NCBI GenBank assembly: GCA_002479215.1
Contig: DLME01000266.1
Span: 1-37,269 of the forward strand
DNA: 37,269 bases
Direction of reading: 5' to 3'
DNA from: Syntrophaceae bacterium UBA7544
GTDB taxonomy: Bacteria; Desulfobacterota; Syntrophia; Syntrophales; Smithellaceae
In this document: positions 17,584 through 26,837 of the stretch, in pieces
Layout: every line of letters starts with the position of its first letter
How positions within the stretch are numbered: position 1 is the first letter of the stretch
Position numbers and translations under genes: made by a program
Notes under the pieces: generated by a model
The model's database searches: none
Told to the model about the DNA's origin: nothing
The model's input: only the letters and a program-made list of their open reading frames with translations

Positions 17584-17684
17584 GCTGCAATTCCCGAAAA
17601 ACGTCAAATTATCCTTGACAAGGAAAAGATTTTATAATTTACTTCCGCGCTTAATATGCTTGGCAATATTTGGACAAGGCCAAT

Positions 17685-18236
17685 ATGGTTTCGATGACTA
17701 ATTCTTTGAAAATTAATGTAGTTACCATTCCTGAGGAAGGGTTAAACGTTGTTCTTTCTGAAGACGGTGCATGGTTTAAGGAATCCTTTCCAGACAGTGA
17801 AAAGCTTGATTTTGCTTTATGCAAAGTAGATATAAACTGTCTGCTGACAAAAACTGCCAGCACCATTTTTATTAGGGGTAAGCTTTCCGCAATTATTGAT
17901 ATTTGTTGCAGCCGCTGTTTGGAAGAAACAAAACTTCCCCTTGGAGCCGATTTCTCTTATACATTAATTCCAGTGGAAGCCGAAAACGAAGAAGATTTAG
18001 AGCTTAAAACAGAAGAGCTGGAAATTAGCCATTACCAAGGTGATTTTATTAATCTAACGCCTATGATCTGTGAGCAAATAATTTTGCAAATACCGATTAA
18101 GGCGCTTTGCAGCGAAGACTGTAAAGGTTTATGTTCGCACTGTGGCAGTAACTTGAATGTTTCTGCCTGCAATTGTCATTTGGATGTTGCCGATAATCCT
18201 ATGGCTGTATTAAAAAATTTTAAAGTGAAAAATTAA
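17685..18236 (+). CDS. yceD: YceD/DUF177 family protein (23S rRNA accumulation factor)
   Basis: This protein of about 183 residues belongs to the DUF177/YceD family, which is linked to 23S rRNA or large-subunit accumulation and almost always precedes rpmF. The diagnostic central segment CSRCLEETKLPL is present, as is the C-terminal cysteine-rich part CSEDCKGLCSHCGSN, probably a zinc site found in the longer bacterial versions. The ATG at 17685 with ACAAGG upstream is preferred to a TTG at 17670; an ATG at 17694 is also possible. It is divergent from gltX and begins the long housekeeping run. Confidence 0.85.
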   Translation: MVSMTNSLKINVVTIPEEGLNVVLSEDGAWFKESFPDSEKLDFALCKVDINCLLTKTASTIFIRGKLSAIIDICCSRCLEETKLPLGADFSYTLIPVEAENEEDLELKTEELEISHYQGDFINLTPMICEQIILQIPIKALCSEDCKGLCSHCGSNLNVSACNCHLDVADNPMAVLKNFKVKN

Positions 18237-18256
18237 TCGTAAGAAAAGGATAATTT

Positions 18257-18442
18257 ATGCCAAATCCGGTAAAAAGACATTCCAAAACCAGACGCAATAC
18301 AAGAAGAGCTCATGATTTCCTGAAACAGCCTTCCTTGTCTTTATGCCCGCAATGCAATGAGCCGAAATTGCCTCACCGCGTCTGTCCTACATGCGAAACA
18401 TACAGGGGCAAGGAATACAAAAAACCTGAAAAGAGCGCTTAA
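18257..18442 (+). CDS. rpmF: 50S ribosomal protein L32
   Basis: This 61-residue protein begins [19 protein letters not shown], the characteristic L32 start. It carries two CxxC pairs (CPQC and CPTC), the zinc-binding form of L32. The spacing of 20 bases from yceD and the SD AAAAGGA show cotranscription. In most bacteria plsX, fabH, fabD and fabG follow; here only a fabD relic does. Confidence 0.95.
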   Translation: MPNPVKRHSKTRRNTRRAHDFLKQPSLSLCPQCNEPKLPHRVCPTCETYRGKEYKKPEKSA

Positions 18443-18462
18443 TATCAGAAACGAATTCAAGA

Positions 18463-18651
18463 ATGACTAAAGTGGCGCTTGTTTCTCCCGAACAGGGTGA
18501 GCAACATGTCGGTATGGGCAATTCGTTATTGGAGGAATTTGCGGTTGTAAGAGACGTATTCGATCGCACCAGCTTCGTTCTGGGCATTGATATGCGCCGT
18601 CTCTGTTGGGAAAGGACTCCAGAGGCTCTCGATTTAACCATCAAAGCATGA
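18463..18651 (+). pseudogene. fabD: Truncated fabD relic (malonyl-CoA:ACP transacylase N-terminus)
   Basis: The 62-codon frame matches only the first part of FabD. The residues VALVSPEQGEQHVGMG correspond to the usual FLFPGQGSQYVGMG start, followed by EFAVVRDVFDRTS, VLGIDMRRLCWE and EALDLTIKA. Even the glutamine/glycine loop is degenerate (PEQGEQ rather than PGQGSQ). The catalytic GHSLG region and everything after it is missing; 118 noncoding bases then lead to acpP. It is best read as the remnant of a deletion that removed plsX, fabH, most of fabD and fabG. A retained short peptide cannot be excluded. Confidence 0.75.
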
Positions 18652-18723
18652 AATAGTGAAAATATTTTCTGCATAGAAAAAAATAAGGAATTATTTTAAA
18701 AAACAATGTAAAAGAAACATTAT

Positions 18724-18751
18724 TTGGCTCAATTTTTTAGGGCAATAATAC
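18724..18751 (+). promoter_or_regulatory. Possible acpP promoter
   Basis: TTGGCT (18724-18729), a 16-base spacer and TAATAC (18746-18751) lie just before the GGAGGAGG SD of acpP. An AATGT-N7-ACATT inverted repeat (18705-18721) lies immediately upstream. A fresh promoter here would explain how acpP stays well expressed after the deletion that left the fabD relic. The -10 is so close that the leader would be very short. Confidence 0.3.
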
Positions 18752-18769
18752 ACTGGAGGAGGATTTTGC

Positions 18770-19006
18770 ATGACTTTAGAAGAGAAAGTTATTAAACTGG
18801 TGATGGAACAACTGGATGTTACCCGGGAGGAGTGCGTTCCGGAGGCTTCTTTTATTGACGACTTAGGCGCGGACTCGCTGGATCTTGTTGAGCTCATCAT
18901 GGAAATGGAAGAAGTTTTCGGTATAGAAATCGCGGATGAAGAGTTGGAAAAAATTCGCACAGTTAAAGATGTTATTGAGTTCTTAAAAAGCAAAGGTATT
19001 AATTAA
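18770..19006 (+). CDS. acpP: Acyl carrier protein
   Basis: This 78-residue acidic four-helix protein carries growing acyl chains on a phosphopantetheine attached to Ser36 in the GADSLD motif. It has the usual EEVFGIEI and TVKDVIEF segments. A very strong SD (GGAGGAGG) precedes the ATG. fabF follows after 25 bases. Confidence 0.95.
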   Translation: MTLEEKVIKLVMEQLDVTREECVPEASFIDDLGADSLDLVELIMEMEEVFGIEIADEELEKIRTVKDVIEFLKSKGIN

Positions 19007-19031
19007 GTTTAAAGAAACAAGGTATCACTTG

Positions 19032-20273
19032 ATGAAAAGGCGTGTCGTTGTAACAGGCCTCGGGGCATTGACCCCCTTGGGTAATTCCGTTGGGGAATCA
19101 TGGAAAGGTGCAATTGCAGGCAAATCCGGCATTGGCCCGATTACCAAGTTCGATAGTGCACCTTTTAAATCCAGAATTGCCGGCGAGATAAAGAATTTCG
19201 ATCCGATGCAGTTTGTGGATAAGCAGGAAGTTCGCCGCTATGACGATTTTATTTTATACGCCATAGCCGCTTCCGAGATGGCGATGACTGACGCGAAACT
19301 GACGATCAGTCCGGAAATTTCCAGCCGCGCCGGCGTAATAATCGGATCTGCTATCGGCGGCGTTGCCACAATAGAGAGTGAAATAAAAGTCTTATTAAAT
19401 TCCGGCCCTCGCAAGATTTCTCCCTTTGCCGTTCCGGCAATTCTGGCCAATTTAGCTTCCGGGCATGTCTCCATTCGTTTTGGAGCCAAAGGCCCTATCA
19501 ATTGCGCTGTTACCGCTTGCGCTGCCGGAACATCGGCGATAGGCGATGCTTATAAAACCATCGCCTATGGAGATGCCGATGTCATGATCACCGGCGGTGT
19601 TGAAGCGGCAATTACTCCTCTTGCAGTCGGCGGCTTTAGTGCCATGCGGGCCTTATCGACGAGAAACGATGAACCGCAGAAAGCCAGCCGGCCGTTTGAT
19701 CAAAGCCGCGATGGTTTTGTCATCGGAGAGGGCTGCGGAATAGTTATTTTGGAAGAATTATCATATGCCCAGAAAAGAGGTGCACATATTTATGCGGAAC
19801 TTGCCGGTTACGGATGCACATCCGACGCTTTTCACATGGCTGCCCCACCGCCCGGACACGAAGGTGCTGCACGTAGCATGCAGGTCGCGCTAAAGGATGC
19901 CGGTCTGAACACGACCGATATCGATTATATCAATGCCCACGGCACATCGACACCGCTCAACGATTTATATGAAACACAAGCCATCAAAACCCTCTTTGGA
20001 GAGCATGCCAAAAAGCTCATGGTCAGCTCCACAAAATCCATGACCGGTCACATGTTGGGCGGAACAGGTGGTGTCGAAGCTATTTTTGCCATTAAAGCTT
20101 TACAGGAAGGCATCATTCCGCCGACTGTCAATCTGGATAATCCCGATCCCGAATGCGATCTTGATTATGTACCCAAGGTGGCACGGCAGAAAAAAATAAA
20201 CACAGCTATGTCCAATACTTTTGGTTTTGGCGGAGTCAACGCTGTTTTAGTATTTAAAAAATATATAGCCTGA
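19032..20273 (+). CDS. fabF: 3-oxoacyl-[acyl-carrier-protein] synthase II
   Basis: This 413-residue condensing enzyme elongates acyl-ACP with malonyl-ACP. The Cys-His-His triad falls at the canonical positions: Cys163 (TACAAGTS), His303 ([11 protein letters not shown]) and His340 ([10 protein letters not shown]). The ATG at 19032 is preferred over the TTG immediately before it. It lies 25 bases after acpP, the normal acpP-fabF order. Confidence 0.95.
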   Translation: MKRRVVVTGLGALTPLGNSVGESWKGAIAGKSGIGPITKFDSAPFKSRIAGEIKNFDPMQFVDKQEVRRYDDFILYAIAASEMAMTDAKLTISPEISSRAGVIIGSAIGGVATIESEIKVLLNSGPRKISPFAVPAILANLASGHVSIRFGAKGPINCAVTACAAGTSAIGDAYKTIAYGDADVMITGGVEAAITPLAVGGFSAMRALSTRNDEPQKASRPFDQSRDGFVIGEGCGIVILEELSYAQKRGAHIYAELAGYGCTSDAFHMAAPPPGHEGAARSMQVALKDAGLNTTDIDYINAHGTSTPLNDLYETQAIKTLFGEHAKKLMVSSTKSMTGHMLGGTGGVEAIFAIKALQEGIIPPTVNLDNPDPECDLDYVPKVARQKKINTAMSNTFGFGGVNAVLVFKKYIA

Positions 20274-20304
20274 AAAATGAAGAGCGAAGGAGGATATGGT
20301 TTTC

Positions 20305-21549
20305 ATGTCTTTTCTGGAAAAAGTTGATCGGGAAATCTACCAGGCCATCAAATCGGAAACACGTAGGCAAGCGGGAAATATCGAACTAATTGCCTCAGAA
20401 AATTTTGTCAGCGAAGCTGTATTGGAAGCGCAGGGTTGTATAATGACCAATAAGTATGCTGAGGGTTATCCGGGGAACCGTTATTACGGCGGCTGCGAAT
20501 TTGTCGATATTGCGGAAAATTTAGCGATCGAACGCTGCAAACAACTTTTTGGCGCGGATCATGTCAATGTCCAGCCCCATTCCGGCACACAGGCGAATAT
20601 GGCCGTATATTTTGCGGCTGTGCAGCCGGGTGACACTGTTCTGGGAATGAACTTGTCGCACGGCGGGCATTTGTCTCATGGAAGCCCGGCTAATTTTTCC
20701 GGCAAATTTTATAAAATCGTCGCTTACGGCGTCAGCAGAGATACGGAAACAATCGATTTTACCGAAGTGGAGAAAATAGCCCGTGAACATAAACCAAAAA
20801 TGATTATTGTCGGCGCCAGCGCTTATCCGCGGACGCTCGACTTTCAGAGATTCCGCAAAATTGCTGATGAAGTCGGTGCGGTAATCATGGCCGATATCGC
20901 CCATATAGCGGGGCTTGTTGCCACAGGATTGCATCCTTCGCCTGTACCTATTTGCGAATACGTAACTTCCACGACGCATAAAACCTTGCGTGGACCGCGC
21001 GGCGGATTGATTATGTGCAAAGAAGCTTATGCCAAAACTTTGAACAGCAGGGTTTTCCCGGGCTCTCAGGGCGGACCACTGATGCATATTATCGCGGCCA
21101 AGGCTGTTGCTTTTAAAGAAGCGCTCGCGCCGGAATTTAAGGAATACCAACTGCAAATCGTTAAAAACGCCAAAGCGCTGGCGGACGAATTAAAGAATCA
21201 GGGTTTCCGTCTTGTTTCCGGCGGAACAGACAATCATATGATGCTCGTTGATTTGACTGCCAAGGATGTTACCGGCAAAGAAGCCCAGGAGGCTCTCGAC
21301 CGGGCGGCGATTACCGTCAATAAAAACGGCATTCCCTTTGACACGAAAGGGCCGCAGGTAACCAGCGGAATCAGAATCGGCACGCCCGCCGTCACCACGA
21401 GAGGCATGAAGGAAAACGAGATGCGCCAGATTGCTTCCTATATCGCCGAGGTAATTAAAAACATAGCCACTGAAAAGAAAATTCAGGCTGTAGCGGAAAA
21501 GGTAAAAGCCCTCTGCGCCAAATTTCCTCTTTATCAACAGAGAATTTAA
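20305..21549 (+). CDS. glyA: Serine hydroxymethyltransferase
   Basis: This PLP enzyme of 414 residues interconverts serine and glycine and supplies methylene-tetrahydrofolate. The PLP lysine is Lys226 in [14 protein letters not shown]. The N-terminal [11 protein letters not shown] and [15 protein letters not shown] segments are typical. Two starts are possible: ATG 20296 is only two bases from AAGGAGG, while ATG 20305 gives the conserved [10 protein letters not shown] start and is chosen. It is in the fabF-glyA-comEB-nrdR run common in deltaproteobacteria. Confidence 0.95.
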   Translation: MSFLEKVDREIYQAIKSETRRQAGNIELIASENFVSEAVLEAQGCIMTNKYAEGYPGNRYYGGCEFVDIAENLAIERCKQLFGADHVNVQPHSGTQANMAVYFAAVQPGDTVLGMNLSHGGHLSHGSPANFSGKFYKIVAYGVSRDTETIDFTEVEKIAREHKPKMIIVGASAYPRTLDFQRFRKIADEVGAVIMADIAHIAGLVATGLHPSPVPICEYVTSTTHKTLRGPRGGLIMCKEAYAKTLNSRVFPGSQGGPLMHIIAAKAVAFKEALAPEFKEYQLQIVKNAKALADELKNQGFRLVSGGTDNHMMLVDLTAKDVTGKEAQEALDRAAITVNKNGIPFDTKGPQVTSGIRIGTPAVTTRGMKENEMRQIASYIAEVIKNIATEKKIQAVAEKVKALCAKFPLYQQRI

Positions 21550-21604
21550 GACCTGCAAGCCGGCATCTGTCGGAAATTTTCAGCTTCGTGAAAGCGTGGT
21601 AACT

Positions 21605-22090
21605 ATGGCCGAAAAGAAAGTTTCTTCAGTAAATGTGCCGGAGAAAATTAATAAAAGGCCCGATTGGGATGTTTATTTTCTGGATATTGTAGAAATCGTA
21701 TCCAGGCGCAGTACTTGTTTGCGCCGGGCCGTGGGAGCGGGATTGGTGCGTGATCGCCGGATTCTGGCTACAGGGTATAACGGCGCGCCTTCCAAACTCA
21801 AACATTGCCTGGACATCGGCTGTCTGCGCGAAAAGCTCAATGTGCCTTCCGGTGAACGCCATGAGTTATGCCGCGGCTTGCACGCGGAACAAAATGCCGT
21901 CATTCAGGCGGCATTGCATGGAGTAAGCGCCAAAGGATCGACACTATATTGCACCAATCATCCCTGTGTTATTTGTGCCAAAATGATAATCAACGCGGGT
22001 GTTGTACGTATCGTTATCCGCGAAGGCTACAGCGATAAATTGGCGGAAGAGATGCTTAGAGAAGCTGGTATTGACGTAAAACAACTCTAA
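21605..22090 (+). CDS. comEB: Deoxycytidylate (dCMP) deaminase
   Basis: This zinc-dependent deaminase of 161 residues converts dCMP to dUMP for thymidylate synthesis. The zinc and proton-shuttle motif HAEQNA and the second motif [10 protein letters not shown] are present, and GYNGAPS is the usual substrate loop. The ATG at 21605 is chosen over a GTG at 21596. It lies between glyA (one-carbon supply for thymidylate) and nrdR (deoxynucleotide control), a functionally coherent placing. Confidence 0.9.
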   Translation: MAEKKVSSVNVPEKINKRPDWDVYFLDIVEIVSRRSTCLRRAVGAGLVRDRRILATGYNGAPSKLKHCLDIGCLREKLNVPSGERHELCRGLHAEQNAVIQAALHGVSAKGSTLYCTNHPCVICAKMIINAGVVRIVIREGYSDKLAEEMLREAGIDVKQL

Positions 22091-22119
22091 CCTTTAGAAA
22101 GAGTGCGGTAACCAAGTTC

Positions 22120-22581
22120 ATGAAGTGTCCTTTTTGCGACCATGCGGAAAACAAGGTTATTGACTCGCGGATAAGTAAGGATGGCAAAGCCATTCGCCGC
22201 CGCCGGGAATGCCTGGGCTGTATCAAGCGTTTTACTACCTATGAATTTGTCGAAGATATTCTGCCCATGGTCGTGAAAAAAGACGGTCGTCGAGAGACAT
22301 TCGACCGTACGAAGATCCGCAATGGAGTAATGAAAGCTTGTGAAAAGCGTCCGATCAGCATGGAGTCTATGGAAAAAATCGTGGAAAATGTGGAGCAGGC
22401 CTGCCAGGAATTTCAGGGCGAGGAAATTCCTTCAGCCGTTATCGGAGAAAAAGTTATGAACGAACTCAAAGCTCTTGATGGAGTTGCTTATGTGCGCTTT
22501 GCCTCAGTCTACCGGCAATTCCGCGATGTCGGAGAGTTCATGACCGAATTAAAAGATTTATTGAGCAAGGGCAAAAAATAA
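22120..22581 (+). CDS. nrdR: Transcriptional repressor NrdR
   Basis: This 153-residue protein represses ribonucleotide reductase genes. An N-terminal zinc ribbon with CxxC pairs (Cys3/Cys6 and Cys31/Cys34) is followed by an ATP-cone domain beginning [18 protein letters not shown]. Length and domain order are standard. It ends 4 bases before ribE. Confidence 0.95.
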   Translation: MKCPFCDHAENKVIDSRISKDGKAIRRRRECLGCIKRFTTYEFVEDILPMVVKKDGRRETFDRTKIRNGVMKACEKRPISMESMEKIVENVEQACQEFQGEEIPSAVIGEKVMNELKALDGVAYVRFASVYRQFRDVGEFMTELKDLLSKGKK

Positions 22582-22585
22582 ATTT

Positions 22586-23230
22586 ATGTTTACCGGAATT
22601 GTGGAAGGATTGGGCAAAGTGAAGCGTCTGACAATGAAAGGCGTTGATGCGGTTTTGGAAATTGAAGCCGCGATCGCTTTAAATGATATTGCCCTTGGCG
22701 ACAGTATCGCCGTAAACGGCGCTTGCCTGACCATCACGATCAGAAATCAGAATATTTTTAACGCTGACGTTTCCGCAGAAACACTGGACAAAACAAATCT
22801 CAAACGATTGCACCCGGGAGATAAAGTCAATCTGGAAAAATCACTGCGGGTAGGAGGCTATCTCGGCGGTCATTTTGTTTTAGGGCATATCGATGCCGCA
22901 GCTAGGATCCTTTCCCAAACGCAGAAATCCGGCTCACTCATTTTGGCCGTTGAAATTGACGATAAACTTTCGCTCTATATTGTGGAAAAAGGTTCCGTGG
23001 CCGTAGACGGCGTAAGTCTTACCGTAAACAAACTTGAAAAAGGCCGATTTTATGTTAATATAATCCCGCATACAGCGGATAAAACGACAATAGTGATGAA
23101 AAAAGAGGGCGATTGGGTCAACATTGAAACGGATATTCTGGGCAAATATGTGGAAAAGTTATTGCAAACTCCGCGGGGAATAGATAATGATTTCTTAGCG
23201 CGGCATGGTTTTTTAGATAAGCAAGGATAA
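22586..23230 (+). CDS. ribE: Riboflavin synthase, alpha chain type
   Basis: This 214-residue protein converts two lumazine molecules into riboflavin. It shows the internal duplication of the family: [10 protein letters not shown], then [10 protein letters not shown] in the first half and [13 protein letters not shown] in the second. [11 protein letters not shown] is also typical. No FMN riboswitch precedes it; only 4 bases separate it from nrdR, so it relies on the upstream promoter. Confidence 0.95.
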   Translation: MFTGIVEGLGKVKRLTMKGVDAVLEIEAAIALNDIALGDSIAVNGACLTITIRNQNIFNADVSAETLDKTNLKRLHPGDKVNLEKSLRVGGYLGGHFVLGHIDAAARILSQTQKSGSLILAVEIDDKLSLYIVEKGSVAVDGVSLTVNKLEKGRFYVNIIPHTADKTTIVMKKEGDWVNIETDILGKYVEKLLQTPRGIDNDFLARHGFLDKQG

Positions 23231-23233
23231 ACA

Positions 23234-24436
23234 ATGGCGATAAGCACTATTCGGGAAGCAATCGATGATATTCGCGGCGGGAAAATGATTATTCTCGTGG
23301 ACGACGAAGATCGGGAAAACGAAGGCGATCTTTGCATGGCCGCCCAGTTTGCATTGCCGGAAATGATTAATTTCATGGCGCGCTATGGCCGCGGCCTGAT
23401 ATGTTTGACTCTTAACGAAGAACTTGCCGACAAACTCAATCTAAAACAAATGGTTCGGGATAACAAGGCGCGTTTTGGAACGGCGTTCACCATTTCCATC
23501 GAAGCGCGAAACGGCGTTACCACCGGAATTTCCGCCGCGGACAGAGCAACAACGATTCAAGCGGCCGTCAATCCGGAGGCCAAACCGGAAGATTTAGTCA
23601 GCCCCGGCCATGTGTTTCCTATTCGTGCCCGCAAGGGCGGTGTTCTGGTGCGCACTGGACAGACCGAAGGATCGGTGGATTTATGCCGTCTGGCCGGTTT
23701 GACGCCGGCGGGTGTAATTTGTGAAATCATGCGGGATGACGGCACAATGGCGAGGATGCCGGATTTAGAAGTTTTTGCTCGTGAACACAATTTGAAGATA
23801 GTCACCATTGCCGATCTTATCGACTACCGGATGCAGAATGAATCGCTCATCAGAAGGGTGGCGCAGGCAACAATTCCTACTTGCTTCGGCGGCGATTTCA
23901 AAATTATCGTTTATGAGAATGACGTTGACGAGATGCAGCACATAGCTCTGGTTAAGGGTGAAATCAGCAAAGAGGATGAAGTTCTTGTGCGTGTGCATTC
24001 GGAATGTTTAACCGGTGATGTTTTTGCTTCGAAGAGATGCGACTGCGGCGATCAGCTCCACTGCGCGATGAAGATGGTGGAAGAGGAGGGCAAGGGCGTC
24101 ATCGTGTATATGCGGCAGGAAGGACGGGGTATTGGCCTCGTGAACAAAATCAAGGCTTACGCTTTGCAGGAAGAAGGACATGATACCGTCGAAGCCAATA
24201 TCGCTCTGGGTTTTAAAGCGGATCTAAGGGATTACGGTATCGGGGCGCAGATTCTTGTCGACGTGGGAGTACGCAAAATGCGATTGCTGACCAATAACCC
24301 CAAAAAAATAGTCGGGCTGGAAGGTTACGGAATCGAGATTACCAAAAGAATCCCCCTGGAGATTCACCCGACGGAAGACAACATAAGATATATGCAGACC
24401 AAACAGAAAAAGATGGGACATCTTTTAAAAATATAG
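23234..24436 (+). CDS. ribBA: Bifunctional DHBP synthase / GTP cyclohydrolase II
   Basis: This 400-residue protein carries both entry steps of riboflavin synthesis. The N-terminal RibB domain has [11 protein letters not shown] (metal and substrate site) and [11 protein letters not shown]. The C-terminal RibA domain has the zinc site [17 protein letters not shown] and RQEGRGIGL. Both halves look catalytically complete. It starts 3 bases after ribE. Confidence 0.95.
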   Translation: MAISTIREAIDDIRGGKMIILVDDEDRENEGDLCMAAQFALPEMINFMARYGRGLICLTLNEELADKLNLKQMVRDNKARFGTAFTISIEARNGVTTGISAADRATTIQAAVNPEAKPEDLVSPGHVFPIRARKGGVLVRTGQTEGSVDLCRLAGLTPAGVICEIMRDDGTMARMPDLEVFAREHNLKIVTIADLIDYRMQNESLIRRVAQATIPTCFGGDFKIIVYENDVDEMQHIALVKGEISKEDEVLVRVHSECLTGDVFASKRCDCGDQLHCAMKMVEEEGKGVIVYMRQEGRGIGLVNKIKAYALQEEGHDTVEANIALGFKADLRDYGIGAQILVDVGVRKMRLLTNNPKKIVGLEGYGIEITKRIPLEIHPTEDNIRYMQTKQKKMGHLLKI

Positions 24437-24471
24437 GTGGCATAAGTCAAGCATGCGTAGGAACATTGAAC

Positions 24472-24554
24472 CCATCCCGCTTTGCTTAAACTCGCGGGAT
24501 TAATTCAACTTACAAGTTTCAGTTCACTTTGTTTCTGAAACTTGAGTTTCATTA
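24472..24554 (+). repeat. Dispersed intergenic repeat element, copy 2
   Basis: This is the partner of the element at 9010-9103. It contains a 7-bp hairpin ATCCCGC/GCGGGAT (24474-24480 and 24494-24500) and a perfect 10-bp stem CAAGTTTCAG/CTGAAACTTG (24513-24522 and 24535-24544) with a 12-base loop. The stem differs from copy 1 by one base pair (C-G to T-A) changed in both arms, so pairing is conserved. It fills the ribBA-ribH gap and ends 18 bases before the ribH start, close to its SD. Confidence 0.75.
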
Positions 24555-24572
24555 AAAGGATGGTAAGAAATC

Positions 24573-25037
24573 ATGCCGAAAATAATTGAAGGAAAAATTG
24601 TCGCCAAGGGAATGAAGTTTGGCATTGTGGCCAGCCGTTTCAACGATTTTATTTGCAGCAGGCTGATCGACGGAGCTGTCGATGCACTGATGAGAGCCGG
24701 CGCAGAGGAAAAGGATATTACTATTTATAAAGTGCCCGGTTCCTTTGAACTGCCGCTCACGGCGAAAAAATTGGCTAAAAGCGCCCGCTTTGACGCGGTC
24801 ATCTGTCTGGGAGCCATAATTCGCGGCGCGACCCCGCACTTTGAGTATATCAGCGCAGAAGTGTCCAAAGGCATCGCCAGCGTCGGCCTGGAAACAGAAG
24901 TTCCGGTGGTATTTGGCGTATTGACGACGGATACGATTGAGCAGGCGATTGAACGCGCGGGAACGAAGTCCGGAAATAAAGGCGCCGATGCGGCGATGAC
25001 GGCAATAGAAATAGTTGATTTATTTAAAAAGATTTAA
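24573..25037 (+). CDS. ribH: 6,7-dimethyl-8-ribityllumazine synthase
   Basis: This 154-residue lumazine synthase makes the substrate of riboflavin synthase. It shows [18 protein letters not shown], the [16 protein letters not shown] catalytic segment with the usual histidine, and [14 protein letters not shown]. It is separated from ribBA by dispersed repeat copy 2, so coupling to the operon may be altered there. Confidence 0.95.
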   Translation: MPKIIEGKIVAKGMKFGIVASRFNDFICSRLIDGAVDALMRAGAEEKDITIYKVPGSFELPLTAKKLAKSARFDAVICLGAIIRGATPHFEYISAEVSKGIASVGLETEVPVVFGVLTTDTIEQAIERAGTKSGNKGADAAMTAIEIVDLFKKI

Positions 25038-25117
25038 AAGCCAAATTTTTTTCTACAGGGCAATCAAACGGCCAGGGGCAATTTAAATCGTAGTTTTTAT
25101 GAGGTTCGGGATTTTAA

Positions 25118-25573
25118 ATGCGCGGACGTAGAAAGGCACGGGAAATTGCCTTACAGGTTCTTTACAGTCTAAACTTTGTAAATATTGATGTGCAAAAGGC
25201 ACTCGATCTTTTCTGGGGCAATTTCGTTGCCCCACAAGCGGCTAAAGAATTTGCCGCGTCTTTAGTACAAGGTACATGGGAACACAGGGAGGAACTCGAT
25301 CGGCTTATCGCCGGTTGTTCGGATAATTGGTCATTGGGACGGATGTCCAAGGTGGATATCAGCATTTTGCGCATGGCCGTGTTTGAATTTCTCTACTGTG
25401 ATGATATTCCGCCGAAAGTTACCTTGAATGAAGCAATTGATTTGGGCAAGATTTTTGGTTCGGAGAATTCCGGATCTTTTATAAACGGCATTTTAGATGC
25501 GCTCAATTTAAAATTAAGCAGGGAACATGCAGATACACCTGTCAACAGAACCACCAGACCTGCCAAAACATAA
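25118..25573 (+). CDS. nusB: Transcription antitermination factor NusB
   Basis: This 151-residue helical protein acts in rRNA antitermination. It begins MRGRRKAREIALQVLYSLN and contains WSLGRMSKVDISILRMAVFE and PPKVTLNEAIDLGKIFG, all diagnostic of NusB. It follows ribH, as in many bacteria. The C-terminal tail after KLSREHADT overlaps the next gene by 47 bases. Confidence 0.95.
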   Translation: MRGRRKAREIALQVLYSLNFVNIDVQKALDLFWGNFVAPQAAKEFAASLVQGTWEHREELDRLIAGCSDNWSLGRMSKVDISILRMAVFEFLYCDDIPPKVTLNEAIDLGKIFGSENSGSFINGILDALNLKLSREHADTPVNRTTRPAKT

Positions 25574-26081
25574 ATGTCTGGCCTTGGGTATTTTTTCTGA
25601 TGAAAAACCACCGCGCGGAATTTGCGGATTTATCGATTGGCGTCTCAACGGCCTAATATCGCACCAAATCAAGCAAGGAAAAATAGGCGGAAAATTCGCG
25701 GAAAAGGTTATTTTCCCCTTCCCGCGGCGCATTGGGTCGGAAATATTAATGCTCTTCGGTTTGGGGAATCGCGCTACAGCTAATTATGATAAAATTCAAA
25801 CCGCCGCTTACCAAATAATTAGCGCCATCGACAACATGCTGCTGAATAGCTTTGCCTTTGACCTGCTGGGAGAAAACCGCATCAGCATGGATACTGCAGA
25901 TATCGCCCAAGCCATGGTCACAGGTTTTTTTGACTATTTGTCTAAAGATGAAAAAAAGTTCTCCAAAATAATTCCCTGCGTGATTACTTCCGCCGGCCAT
26001 TTGAAAGAAGTATCGATAGGCATCAAGAATTTCCAGGCTAAAGTCAGGGACGATGGTAGCGTTAAAATCGTCACTAAATAA
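25527..26081 (+). CDS. Leucyl aminopeptidase N-terminal-domain-only protein (M17 N-domain)
   Basis: This 184-residue protein resembles only the N-terminal macro-like domain of M17 leucyl aminopeptidases. It contains CLALGIFSDEKPPRG, FPRRIGSEILMLFGLG, and YQIISAIDN. The catalytic C-terminal metallopeptidase domain is absent, so peptidase activity is not expected; a ligand-binding role like that of macro-type domains is inference. It overlaps nusB by 47 bases and the following methyltransferase by 29 bases. The N-terminal KPPRGICGFIDWRLNG segment directly after the overlap supports the ATG chosen. Confidence 0.7.
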   Translation: MQIHLSTEPPDLPKHKCLALGIFSDEKPPRGICGFIDWRLNGLISHQIKQGKIGGKFAEKVIFPFPRRIGSEILMLFGLGNRATANYDKIQTAAYQIISAIDNMLLNSFAFDLLGENRISMDTADIAQAMVTGFFDYLSKDEKKFSKIIPCVITSAGHLKEVSIGIKNFQAKVRDDGSVKIVTK

Positions 26082-26784
26082 ATACCTGCTCCCTTTACCC
26101 GGCTGGCGGAGGTGGCTGAAACGTCTTCAGGCTGAGAGTATTCCGTGGCCCGGCTGTTTTCTTTATAACGCTGTCAGCACAACCAGTATATTCCAAAAAC
26201 ACTACGAGCTTGCCGCTGAAGATATTACCAAATATTGTTCCAATGGTAAATTACTCGACATTGGCACCGGCCCTGGCTGGCTTTTGCTAAAATTGCAAAA
26301 GCTTGCTCCGGCACTTAACCTTACCGGCATGGACATATCGGCTGATATGGTGAAAAAAGCCCGCGAAAATATCGCTCGCGCCAAAGTTTCTGCTAGTATT
26401 TTGTTGGAACAAGGCTCAGCGGATTTATTGCCTTACGCTGACAATTCCTTTGACATGGTGGTGAGCACTCAATCACTGCACCATTGGAAAAACCCTGTAC
26501 GCGGCTTCAATGAAATATTTCGTATTCTAAAAGACGGCGGACGCGCCCGAATTTACGACATTGTCACTGATGTTCCGTCCGCTGTTTTCCAAAACTCGGC
26601 CAGAGAATACGGTTGGTTGAAATTGTTGATGTTGTGGATACACGCCTGCGAAGAACCATTTTACAGCCGACAAGCCACTCTTGAGCTGGCAGGCTTGTCG
26701 CTTTTTCAAAAAGGAACATTAGAGTTTATTGGCGTCCTGTGTTGTCTAGATATGGAAAAGAAATTACAAAAGAATTTCCACTGA
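26053..26784 (+). CDS. Class I SAM-dependent methyltransferase
   Basis: This 243-residue Rossmann-fold methyltransferase has motif I LLDIGTGPGW, the acidic residue in TGMDIS, motif II-like PYADNSFDMVVSTQSLHHW and motif III-like RILKDGGRARIYD. Substrate is not predictable. It overlaps the M17-domain gene by 29 bases and is the last gene of the plus-strand run; the next gene is convergent, with no clear terminator in the 53-base gap. Confidence 0.85.
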   Translation: MVALKSSLNKYLLPLPGWRRWLKRLQAESIPWPGCFLYNAVSTTSIFQKHYELAAEDITKYCSNGKLLDIGTGPGWLLLKLQKLAPALNLTGMDISADMVKKARENIARAKVSASILLEQGSADLLPYADNSFDMVVSTQSLHHWKNPVRGFNEIFRILKDGGRARIYDIVTDVPSAVFQNSAREYGWLKLLMLWIHACEEPFYSRQATLELAGLSLFQKGTLEFIGVLCCLDMEKKLQKNFH

Positions 26785-26837
26785 GGCTAATACTATTCAG
26801 CGTCCAAGCTCATCTGAAGCTATGAAACGCAAAAATC

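Noticed and set aside
17615..17638. TTGACA followed by TATAAT upstream of yceD
   Set aside because: The spacer is only 12 bases, too short for a sigma70 promoter, so it is not annotated despite two perfect-looking boxes.
22582..23233. FMN riboswitch before the riboflavin genes
   Set aside because: The gaps nrdR-ribE and ribE-ribBA are 3-4 bases, and the ribBA-ribH gap holds only the dispersed repeat, without conserved RFN-element motifs.
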